The notes under the pieces are model-generated. The model did no database searches, had not been told where the DNA came from, and worked only from the letters and a program-made list of their open reading frames with translations. Source: Symbiodinium natans (lineage: Eukaryota > Sar > Dinophyceae > Suessiales > Symbiodiniaceae). Taken from it: a stretch of DNA of 64,000 bases. The stretch's first letter is position 1, and each line of letters starts with the position of its first letter. A program made the position numbers and the translations under genes. The stretch lies in NCBI GenBank assembly GCA_905221605.1, contig CAJNDS010002546.1, positions 1,032,544 to 1,096,543 on the forward strand, in the 5' to 3' direction. This document shows positions 24,201 to 30,800 of the stretch, one piece after another.

Positions 24201-26270
24201 GGTCTTCTTGTTTTCAAACTTGTACTTCGTGAGGCTAGTCAGCAAACGAAGACTTCTACCACGAGTGTAGGGTTCGTGTTCTTCGAGCAAAATTCTCCAT
24301 GCTTCTAAACCATTCTCCTCTGTAATCTGCTTGATCGTTCTCAATGGGCGACCTTTCGTGTACGAAGTGAGGATCGTGTAGAGCTTCTTGCTAACGGCTT
24401 TGTGCTCGTCACTCAAGGTGGAAAACTCAACAGCTTCACTTCTCTTTGCTTCAACGGCTTCAATTCTTGCTAACATCTCTGGGTCCAACGCTCCAATCCA
24501 GGTTCGCATCTTGTGTCTGAATTCACTCCAGCCTTCATGCTCTTCTTTGAAACTGCTTGGGTTGAACACGTCGGGGGTCTTGATCATCTTGTGCAACTCG
24601 ACATCTCCCTTCTCTCTTCTCTTTTCTCTTTCTGCTTGTGCTTGTTCTCGTGCTTCTTGATGCTCACGAAAATCTCGATGCATTTGACCCATATTGTTGA
24701 TCATGCTTGCTGCCTCGTGGACCGCTGTGCTCGTTCTTGTAGCCACTTGTAGCATGTTGCGAAACATTTCTCTCATCTCGCCTTCACTGGCTGCTGCTGC
24801 ACTTTGAGCTGCTGTGCTTGCTTGCTGCTGCTGGGATGCTTGCTGCTGAACTGCGCTAACCAGGTCGTTTATCTGTTGGGTGTTCGTTGCTGTCTGCTGG
24901 GCCAAAGATTGCATTGCTTGCTCCATCTGGGCGTTCATGGCTTCAGCTGCTTGCGTGTTTGTGTACAGCAACACAATGAACATGAGCGTCTTCTTCTGAA
25001 CACCACATGCACGAACTTCTTGATACCTGGCTCTCCTCGAAACTCTTCTCTTCAAACACTCTTTTCTTTTGCTTTGGATGGCACACATGTTGTACAGGCT
25101 GATCCAAGTAACCAAACCAATCGGGGTGCACATCACGATCATCAACACGAAAATAATTTCTTTCTGCTTGTGAAACATGACTGAGATCTCAGGGGCGTAG
25201 CTCGACTCAAGGCTTCGAAGGAATCTTCTTGTACCTTCACACCATCTTTTCACCTCAATCTTCAAATTCGTGATGTCGAAGTTTCTTGATGCTTCAAATC
25301 CTGCGATCATGTACTTCACAATCTCGAGGTTGTAGTTGTCTTCGTTGTCTTGATCTTCATAGCGTATTGGGGCTTCTTTGGTTTGACGACGCTGCAAACT
25401 GAAGGACATGAGCTCCACATGTTCTGTCTCTTCTCTCTCTCTTCTCACATGCACATTCTTGCTGCTTCCACCAAGTGCATGAGTCGCATGCTGCACCTCG
25501 GCATGCTCATCCTCCAAGGCAATAGTCTTCAGGTCATCCTGGAGGGAAATCGAATTCCTGGGCAGCGGCTTTGACATAACGAGCTCTGCTTCATCTAGCA
25601 ATATCTCTGTACTGCTTCTTGCTGCCTTTGCTTTCACATTCTTGATCATCAACAACCAACCTTCTGCTGTAACGAGCCCTGCACAAAGTAGAAGAACTGC
25701 ACTGCAAAGGACTCTCATCCAGAAACCACATCCAGTCATCTGGGTAAACCTCCTTCTCTTTACTTCTGTCTGCCCTTGAATGTAAACATAGCCATCTGGA
25801 AAGCAAACTCTACATCCAGGTGCACGTACGACTTGCGCCTGATCCGCACTGTCCAGGCCACGGCATTCTCGATGCTTGTGCACTGCTGTTCTTGACTTTG
25901 CAATGTAAACATCAGGCATGAACTCTTCATGGGCGACAGTCTCGATCTCTCGCTCTTCAGTTGCAATCTCTCGCAAGACCGACCACGCCATTCCTGCTAA
26001 AATGCTGCTCATGAAAACCAGCACTGCAAACAGGAACAATTCCTGCTGCCATCTTCCTGAACTCAAAGCGTCCAGGGCACCACTGCTTGCTGCAACTGTC
26101 TGCTCTGCCATCTGCTGAAGGTTCTGGAGGTTGCTGGCACACACTTCTCGCACAGACATGAAAACCATCATGCTCCATGGAAAAATCTTCGTCCATCCAG
26201 CTTGCTGTAGCATCATCGCACCCTGACTCAGGTGCTCCGCTACCATGTTGAAAAACGTGGTAAACATCAT
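16317..26270 (-). CDS. Giant copia-type Gag-Pol polyprotein with membrane leader and coiled-coil tail (3317 aa)
   Basis: A single uninterrupted frame. Residues 1-445 are a leader with hydrophobic segments near 77-98, 184-205, 371-395 and 426-437, and an H131-x4-C136...C153-x2-C156 motif. Gag-like region 446-790 (Q-rich helix, then a copia-type domain starting near 568), a GKGKGK/RGRG basic stretch, and a CCHC knuckle (C872, C875, H880, C885). Aspartic protease DSGA at 1037-1040. SAP-like helix pair 1438-1470. Integrase with H1510/H1514/C1521/C1524 and candidate acidic triad D1555, D1620, E1660. Reverse transcriptase about 2008-2290 with D2120 and HVDD 2209-2212 (usually YVDD). RNase H with D2415, E2456/E2458, D2491. 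Tail 2570-3317 has a membrane segment 2672-2692, long charged coiled coil with 11-residue repeats, a tryptophan-rich segment and a W/Y/KG-rich end. The frame opens with two ATGs inside the 5' LTR; a third ATG spans the LTR/primer-site junction, so the true start is uncertain. All core catalytic motifs are present, so it may be active. Confidence 0.95.
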   Translation of the reverse strand: MMFTTFFNMVAEHLSQGAMMLQQAGWTKIFPWSMMVFMSVREVCASNLQNLQQMAEQTVAASSGALDALSSGRWQQELFLFAVLVFMSSILAGMAWSVLREIATEEREIETVAHEEFMPDVYIAKSRTAVHKHRECRGLDSADQAQVVRAPGCRVCFPDGYVYIQGQTEVKRRRFTQMTGCGFWMRVLCSAVLLLCAGLVTAEGWLLMIKNVKAKAARSSTEILLDEAELVMSKPLPRNSISLQDDLKTIALEDEHAEVQHATHALGGSSKNVHVRREREETEHVELMSFSLQRRQTKEAPIRYEDQDNEDNYNLEIVKYMIAGFEASRNFDITNLKIEVKRWCEGTRRFLRSLESSYAPEISVMFHKQKEIIFVLMIVMCTPIGLVTWISLYNMCAIQSKRKECLKRRVSRRARYQEVRACGVQKKTLMFIVLLYTNTQAAEAMNAQMEQAMQSLAQQTATNTQQINDLVSAVQQQASQQQQASTAAQSAAAASEGEMREMFRNMLQVATRTSTAVHEAASMINNMGQMHRDFREHQEAREQAQAEREKRREKGDVELHKMIKTPDVFNPSSFKEEHEGWSEFRHKMRTWIGALDPEMLARIEAVEAKRSEAVEFSTLSDEHKAVSKKLYTILTSYTKGRPLRTIKQITEENGLEAWRILLEEHEPYTRGRSLRLLTSLTKYKFENKKTTMENILAFEEAIEQYEKASGDVVQDDLKISIILNQQDGQLRQHMLLNLRDDTKYSSLRQFLLSYEQNTRWTTTDLINAGNDHGGQADMDVSNVNKDDRKRPWRSKGKGKGKFSKGKGKGKGKWRKGKSKGKGKYGNDYGYNSKGRGRGKGRGRGRGRFGRGKGFGRGFGKGRGKGSFGPQCCHYCGKPGHFEAQCRQKQRDFGDVRNVNDDQQSTTAASSTAAPSTSSTTNVTSVSRNQAKTVRQISMIHIGDPPQQYPEVFEVDTEAEEELEIDYFGRVLRVEEFQLSDAEQEEEEHEHQEEDDPLMLWWKDGCEHEEDCNLCVRAVQESFYESSPVYEKIEVILDSGADVSLIPLWLGKEGVPVKKKNDSGIRDAQGRKIPVKGKRAINLTMFSSKQEAVKMQECFIVANVVNPLLAVGKLLKNGWEIVKKDDGLMLSDGMSDIPVHYHKNSLATYAYLQAGKRYESEAYVNLEQEHVRTVIQLNSHIADAARKQEPGWHDTDSIVVVHYSPAQSKYKDPTDMYRTEDFPYRSTMIKTEDGTWKAVEVCKKYAQKMDPFEDISAGGEFEVVTALSSRVIPLNVLGIPLKKDERQEQEARTSDTWSIEKAGTELVRYHNTPRTHKFSPENVAGMPTDIENLTSWRYTIGECVYATNLYEDEDDWSRDTEPPEEAFALPWYGQTRFRLKEPVREDRRSSAQEQEAKRQKLEEEKKSFLPEDVQMEEAPRGEVERDSLVFTYDGYEYSKNSSVQILRQLCREFEVPSSGSKEQMLKRLSRAAQEREAADSLALGRRQYEAQVAPLMRKREERPNEQEVMLHNLTHLPFAGWCEHCVATRAKENQHRKSELTRSPAEESSKSTLCFDFAYTSTSSSEAQPMVTLIANDAWSKWFVAVPVARRGGADALRHMTEALTTATLQLGYSEINVKADNEGVCRSLKIALQKMRGAHGLSTTLLSSVPHDHESNGLAERAVQTVRRHANCILDEVRVKTELPLSHEHPLMSWAMRHSAWLLNRFHRSSATGKTPYEFMTGQPYRGELVPFASTIMVKRLRPKRKGDRLWTFGVFLGKTESGMWLTFQSDGIHASRSARPVGEAYDAKAISSVNVFTWSIKNNTLGSRVLPQKRLVSPQIVLPAVAAGEERKSLEDEVADEAASDPPTSDEEKARRDAEGMLEEFELVHDEHDPLADMVSEHEDEGGEVPEEAKMDRESRPDFECVGSPSKIPRTRVELPRFGPGASSSVMRAERMPDNDERSDEEEDCFAGSEAGDFETEDEWSDEEQQEEVQVLPESFFSEEAGPPQLAEEDLEIFDDAAAGKEVSRLTKMGVIEEVPMEQEESKEVVWLTTKLVFDWRFRESENVICENEIPEGQQEVPHEALKPRRCWQRRARLVAREYNNSKREDVFSPATSPSLTKLIPILALANRWSIWSLDIKDAFLQVPQKRPVHCKIPRGKGSQAVHGMEAKCWRLGRVLPGQRDASLLWSECCAELLQQEGYEKSIANPALFRLIKNGKVVSVCIVHVDDLQVAGKAAVVKPVLEALAKKVKLQVEGPFLTEEDYRNGFSKQSVRFLKRRYSYEDGKLFVRPDTKYVTKLLEKLHLGSRREKATPAAGNVQNTDETKELDENKKNVYRSCVGILLYLAQDRPDIQYAVRNLATGMKAPTQKKQKELEHCALYLKKTAGYAVCYTAGRPGTATLQRSKNLEQDSENENEKSIESGSHLVEVFSDADWAGNKSSRKSVSGGVIFLDGQYAFSYSRTQKTVALSSGESEYYALTGAVAEGIGIREAVEFLSGKAARMKAYTDSSAARGIVHRQGVGRIKHLATRMLWLQEVTRNGLCSVKAVSTVFNPADLGTKPLNASRMKLLLNILQVHDDREAIGREERMAAESTATVRRLTKVSGSRLGLTLLSAFGFAVESAGQQEGDFVARRYFCMQLMSFVFGPFSTAQEPPQELQEVEQEVLHGQSSNSSMKFSHVFTSMPELEMFVPVCMAVIVVLVTIIVYLAVNQKKEKKGEKEEKPKEKKPEGEVTKKKEEEDKEKSSQGVFEDDETVKMKFDELIAKMEKQERALEKEKLKREEAEEKAKEAEEDRDQAFVMKAKVVAKFSEAEAEKKALEKEKEELEKQKEAYKQDAKEVREQLKKDYDMITKHMKKEADERKREAEELEAAEQRREEEDRINAEIRKANEERIEAAERQRRKEETDKKAEAMRQKEQAKKAQEEKEAQEKAAQERKAQGGKEAQERKAQEEKKKAKEKKAQEEKEAQERKAQEEKEAQERKAQEEKEAQERKAQEEKEAQERKAQEEKEAQEKEDERNEAIAKEKAKKQRAKLEAYEEMRRKEQEAQEATKEEKEKAKKELKEAQERKTQAEIQAEKEREGMKEIEVVEVEDSGSEDGKPTLGAEGKKDAEGNVWQIHKGALWVRIKGQWYDPNWWTKKGYTPPPDVAESSEEGKEEGGAAGTEEERKEKEEEQYREPPQRGEKGSKNTKGKWNVVTFTDCGWIWEYCKDTNEYRAVRLDQKGSAQVKGARIKGAEDWNLVTKHFKKTGRWESPTEIRRERDEPQQQEGRGRREREQEDWQQESWHQQQDWYADDGWSQSYWEPDYAYYHYAPKGKYQGKGKWKYGGGGKKGW
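25656..26048 (-). other. Membrane segment plus H-C-C-C module at N-terminus of element 1 polyprotein
   Basis: Residues 75-205 of the polyprotein. A strongly hydrophobic stretch (ELFLFAVLVFMSSILAG) is followed by an acidic linker and VYIAKS-x3-VH-x4-C-x2-L, then CRVCFP and a second hydrophobic segment. The H-x4-C...C-x2-C spacing resembles small Ada-type or zinc-ribbon-like metal sites; metal binding is inferred. The 3' ORF of element 2 carries the same arrangement with VYFIAKS-x2-AH-x4-C-x2-L and CRDC. Confidence 0.65.
26231..26245 (-). promoter_or_regulatory. Primer-binding site of element 1
   Basis: TGGTAGCGGAGCACC on the minus strand starts directly after the 5' LTR with no spacer. It would pair with a tRNA ending ...GCUCCGCUACCA, which fits an initiator-type tRNA-Met acceptor end, the usual copia primer; the dinoflagellate tRNA itself is not in the window. 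The site lies inside the polyprotein frame (ATG GTA GCG GAG). Confidence 0.8.
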
Positions 26271-26445
26271 GGCTCACTTTTCCTACCACGCTCTAAAGGC
26301 AAAACAACTTTTCTCGCTTTCGACTCTTGAGCCTAAGCCTCCGGTGTCAAACTCGTTCTGCTCAGACTCAACATGCCTTAGGGCATTTGGTGTCTTTCCT
26401 ACTGCACCCATTCACTATACCTGGATACATGCTGTACACTTAACA
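26246..26445 (-). repeat. 5' LTR of element 1
   Basis: A 200-bp terminal repeat identical to 15533-15732, read on the minus strand as the upstream LTR that should hold the promoter. The first eight codons of the polyprotein frame lie inside it. Confidence 0.96.
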
Positions 26446-26875
26446 GTTTAGAGTCTCACTTCTCTGGCCTTGAAGAATGAAAAGGTTTCAGAGGGGTGGA
26501 ATTTAGAATAAATCCCTTCTCTCTTTTCTTAAAGAATAAAATTAAACCAAAAGGGCGTCTCAACACCTTCAACACCCTTTAAGCTCCTCTCCTGAAGCCA
26601 CTTAAACCCCCCCTTAAGCTCCCCCTTAAGCCCCCCCCTTAAGCTCCCCCTTAAGCCCCCCCTGAAGCCCCCTCTGATAAGGTGGTGGAAGCAAAATTCT
26701 CGACTCTTCTCTTCTTCCATTTAGCCCTCCTTCACGCTCCCTTTAAGCAATGACTTTTTTTCGGGGAAGGCAAAGGGTCAAACCCTTCAAGCCCGCCCCA
26801 GCTCCCTTAAGCCCACCTGAAGCCTCCCTTAAGCCCCTTAACTCCCCTTAGAAGCGCCTTCAAAGGGTCTGGCTC
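26446..26875. repeat. Palindrome-arm repeat between the two retroelements
   Basis: Continuation of the left arm: GTTTAGAGTCTCAC module, a short C-run/TTAAG array (about 26610-26678) and the CTTTAAGCAATGAC piece, ending in GGTCTGGCTC where element 2 begins. No gene. Confidence 0.9.
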
Positions 26876-27459
26876 CGAAAAGTCTTGACACCGTTCAAGA
26901 GCTTCCAAAGGTTCTCCAAAACGTTGGTTCCAGTCAAAGCTCCCCAAGCTTCAACTAAGCAAGCAAAGCTGCCACTCGGACACTTTCTTTTTCTCACTCT
27001 CGCCTTGAGCCAAACAAGTCCAGTTCTTCTGAGCTCATGCTGCTGGCAAGAAACTGTACGTGAGTCCTACTTCACAGACAAACAAAAGCAAGGTCATGCA
27101 AACGTTCCCCTCAGAGTCTTCTGCATACTAAGCGCAACCAAGTGCATCTCAGGACACACTCAAAGGTCCAGGTGCTTCACACCTTACTCTCATCACTGAG
27201 GCACTTCTCGACCAAGCTCGAATTCACAAAGCTCAAGGTAAAACTCAAGCATGCTCCAAAACACTCATGCTCACAAAACATGCTCTCCACATGTCTTCGA
27301 CATGCATCCAAACATGCCAGTGCAACTCAACAACAAAACTCCTGCAAGGTTCTTCTCGAAACTGAGTGTGTGTCGCTTCTGTTCGTCAAAACCGAAAAAC
27401 AAGAAAAACCAACCACCAAGCAAACGAAGTCTCGGCTCCATTGGTGATGAAATTCTTTA
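26876..27459 (-). repeat. 3' LTR of element 2
   Basis: 584 bp, matching 35007-35586 apart from a few substitutions, a 3-bp indel near 27063 and a 1-bp indel near 27434. The inner end reads TA where the other copy has CA. Confidence 0.93.
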
Positions 27460-27813
27460 CCCCCTCTTGGAGGCGAGCGTACGAAGTTTGCGTTGGCAAT
27501 CCCGGCAGACCACGTATGTCTTCTTGTCCCGAAAACGCAGATGTCCACAAGACTCATCCACGTGGGCCACTTCACTCTTTGCAATGAAGTACACATTCGG
27601 AATCTCAAAGGCAACTGTCCGCGGTTTGCTCGGGCTCTTGTCTGAAGCACTCGCGTGACTGCTACTGTTGACGAGGTGACCATCACGGTTCTTCCCATCA
27701 CAGTAACAGTTACAACAGCGGCAACACATGTGGACTGCAACATTCACAAGGATGCTCACAGTAAGGAAGACTCCGAAGAGGAGGATCTCCACTGTGTAGT
27801 CAGTCTCACTCAT
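27457..27813 (-). CDS. Small membrane protein with Cys cluster and H-C-C-C motif (118 aa), 3' ORF of element 2
   Basis: Lies between pol and the 3' LTR, the position of env in retroviruses. I chose the ATG at 27813 (MSETDY), 78 nt after the pol stop; the frame is open to an upstream ATG at 27921, which overlaps pol. Hydrophobic helix about 8-29, then six cysteines in nine residues (30-38), which suggests lipid attachment or metal binding. A polar Ser-rich linker follows, then VYFIAKS with H84-x4-C89 and C103-x2-C106. The last codons (TCC AAG AGG GGG TAA) are also the polypurine tract, and the stop touches the LTR. The helix-plus-motif layout matches the N-terminus of the element 1 polyprotein. 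Function unknown; metal binding and membrane location are inferred. Confidence 0.65.
   Translation of the reverse strand: MSETDYTVEILLFGVFLTVSILVNVAVHMCCRCCNCYCDGKNRDGHLVNSSSHASASDKSPSKPRTVAFEIPNVYFIAKSEVAHVDESCGHLRFRDKKTYVVCRDCQRKLRTLASKRG
27460..27470 (-). promoter_or_regulatory. Polypurine tract of element 2
   Basis: CCAAGAGGGGG on the minus strand, next to the 3' LTR. It doubles as the last codons of the small 3' ORF. Confidence 0.75.
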
Positions 27814-27890
27814 TGCTTCGCAGGAAATTAAGAAAAACGAAAAGAGCAACACCCCCTCTCGGCAAAGCGGCTGAGGGTGCGGGCGAGAGC

Positions 27891-30800
27891 TCATGGCAAG
27901 CACGCAACCAATCGTCTGCACAAGTCAAGCGGATAGTGTTGAGTGCTCTTAAGGTCGAAATCGGCACTGTGGGGATGGTCCTTTGTGCATGCAAATGTCT
28001 GGAGGGTCTCGCAGAGAACCTTAAGGTCTGTATCAACTCTCCACTGCTTCTTCACAAGCAAGTTGTCTCGTCCTCTCATCCCTACTGCACAACCATGCAC
28101 TATGGAGGTCATGAGAGTCCTGTGGTGGTCGAATCCAAACTTCTTGGTGGTCCTCCAATGCCAGTACTGACAGGTCTTCGGCCACTCGATCGCAACGAAC
28201 GGATTCAAACATCCCACAGGCATGTCTTCAACCGGCTTGCAGATAACCTCAAAGTTCTTCCACAACTTTCTCTGGACGCCCCAAACTTTCTTCAAGTAAT
28301 CTCCATGCCCAGGCCGCTCCAAATGCGTAAACTGCCAAAGACATCCACCAGTGCACGGTGTGGATGACCAAATCAACACGTTTACACCCAATCGACACAA
28401 GCGCTCAACGTGTGTTCTCACAATGGCAATCGTCTCATCCAACACTCCGTTCTCACGCTCCGTGATTCTAACCAACTTCACGCTTCCAAGCTCAAGCGCT
28501 GCAATGCCAAGATTCGAGTTTTCACTCGTACAAAACTCGACAACCAACCAATGAGCTTCCGCACTCACCGCACTCAAGTTCTGTTCCAGCTCCAAGAGAA
28601 CTGGAAGATCAGGGCTCTTCCCGAGCATGCGGCACAACTGGGCGCAATCCCAGTCCTCCAACGCCAACAAACCCATGGTGGCTGGCGGAAGTCGCTCAAC
28701 GATTCCCAACATGTTCAGGTGTCTCTCGTAACTGACCTTTTGGATCGTACTCTTTGTAAAAATGTCTGAGACATTCTCCAAGCCAGACACCCACTCAAGC
28801 TTAGCGCGGCCCTCACGCAGCGCTTCTTGTACCCAGCACAACCTGATGTCTATGTGCCTGACTCTCCTGAGGAGTCCGAACATAGAACTGATGTTAATGG
28901 CTGCCTGTGAGTCCGAGCGAACAACCGGCGTTTCAACATCTTTCCCAAAGACGTGTCTCACCATGACGCACAATCCCAAGGCCTCTTTCATTCCCTCGCA
29001 GATAGCGGTTAACTCCGCTTCCGCGCTGGACAGCGCAATTGAAGTCTGCTGCCTGGTGTAAGCCTTCACCGGGGCCCCGTCGAGAAACAACACGCCTCCA
29101 GACAACGACCGCCGAGAGTTATTTCTCTCAGACGCCCAGTTGCTATCAACGTACACAACGATGGTCCCAGCGTCTCCATCACAACTGAGAAGCTGCTCAT
29201 GGTGCTCAACCGACATCAAGTACCTCAAGAACGCTCGCAGGCACATCTCATGGACAGCTAGGGGCTGCGACTGGCCCCTGCTCAACACACTGATGAAGTA
29301 CGTCAAGTCAATCCGTGTCTGGGCGCCCCAGGCGACCTTGCCGACTGCGCTCCTATACTTCGCACTAGCTTCTGCACTCAAAGGCTGTTGTTGGGACTCC
29401 ATTCCATCATCCAGAATCTTCCTCAAGTCCGGGGGAACCAGACTCGGCTTCCGGATGCCATAGGCTTCATATGTCGAGTGGAAATACCCCACAGGGAGGC
29501 CAACAAGGATTCCATCCGTCTCACTGTCTCTCCGGATAGTCCTGCCAAGGAATTCAACTTTCTTGTCTCTGGACAGGATTCCAGTGACTTTAATCTTGAC
29601 CTGCTTGGCTAGACATTCAACAAAGTGCTTCGCTGCTGGCAGGAAACGACAACCAACCATGAGATCATCAACATACGCAAGGAGGACCATGTAGTAATGT
29701 GTTCCATCAAACAAAAACCATCCAGCAAAGACGGTCTTTTCGGTCTCACACGCAAACAGCCCCAACTCTTCGACCAACTCGGCAAGCATCTTATACCAAG
29801 CCAACGACGCTGATCTTAGGCCATACAGGCTCTTGTTGAGCTTCATGTAAGCTCTGGAGTTGTCTGGGAACCGAATGTTTGTGGGCAACATCACAACTTC
29901 AGGACTCACCACCTTAGCGAACAAAAAGGCTGTACTAACGTCTGCAAGGATAATATCGCTTCCGCTGGATGCAATGAACACTAGGAAGGTCCTGAAGGCC
30001 TCGTTGGAAGAGGTCGGCGAGCTGATCCCCAGCTCCTGCGCAGTTGGATTGCCTGAGGCATAGTCGCGAACTACGACCCTCGACCTGACAATTTTCTGCT
30101 TTGTTTCACCTTCCTTCTTGTCAACAGACACCCAACGCGTGGTGAGGATGCGGATGTTGTGCTCCTTAGCGTACTCGTCCGCCTCCTGCTTTGTCACTAG
30201 ATCACCTACATTCAAGGCATCAAGGGCTTTCACTTCTTTCGTCATCCCCTCAGCGGTGAGCTGTGGATCCAACGGCTTTCCGGTCGTGTCGTCCTTAACA
30301 AACTTGGGCCGCTGCAAGCACACCTTTCTGCCTCGAATCTCAAGATCGATCCAGCTTTCGTCCTCTACTGCGTTGTAGACACTCGTTCTGAAAAACACAC
30401 TGGCAACGACTGATGTGATTGCGTCCTCAGATGCAAATGACAGCTTCTGAGGTTCAGGCGTCTCAACGAACCTATCCATCATCTCTACGTCCTCGACTCC
30501 TGGATCGGATCTAGGGTCCTCAGACGGTCCTGGAGATTCTGGCAACCAAGCTGGCAAGGCTTCACGTTCAAGCTCGGGCTGAAAGGGTTCTTCACTATCG
30601 CAACCAACACCCCCTCTAGGCTCATAGTCCCCATCTCTCGGGACGTCGGCCTCGATTCTCTCAAGGTCATCGGGAACGTCAAGCTCAACTTCTGGCATTC
30701 CACCGTCATGCTGCACGTCACCTATTCCCTGAGGGGACTCAAGCGGTCTTGGAGGCTCATTGGGCTGCATCTCACCTTTCAACCAAGCTTGATACCTACG

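Larger units (their letters stand above)
15533..26445 (-). mobile_element. Complete Ty1/copia-like LTR retrotransposon (element 1)
   Basis: A 10,913-bp element read on the minus strand. It has two 200-bp LTRs (15533-15732 and 26246-26445), identical base for base by eye, beginning TGTT and ending AACA. It is flanked by a perfect 5-bp target duplication, GTTTA (15528-15532 and 26446-26450). A primer-binding site abuts the 5' LTR, a purine tract abuts the 3' LTR, and one 3317-codon ORF fills the interior. Integrase precedes reverse transcriptase, the copia order. The identical LTRs and intact frame point to a recent insertion. It interrupts a TTTAGAGTCTCAC repeat module; the empty site survives in the right arm at 37380-37384. 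Confidence 0.97.
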
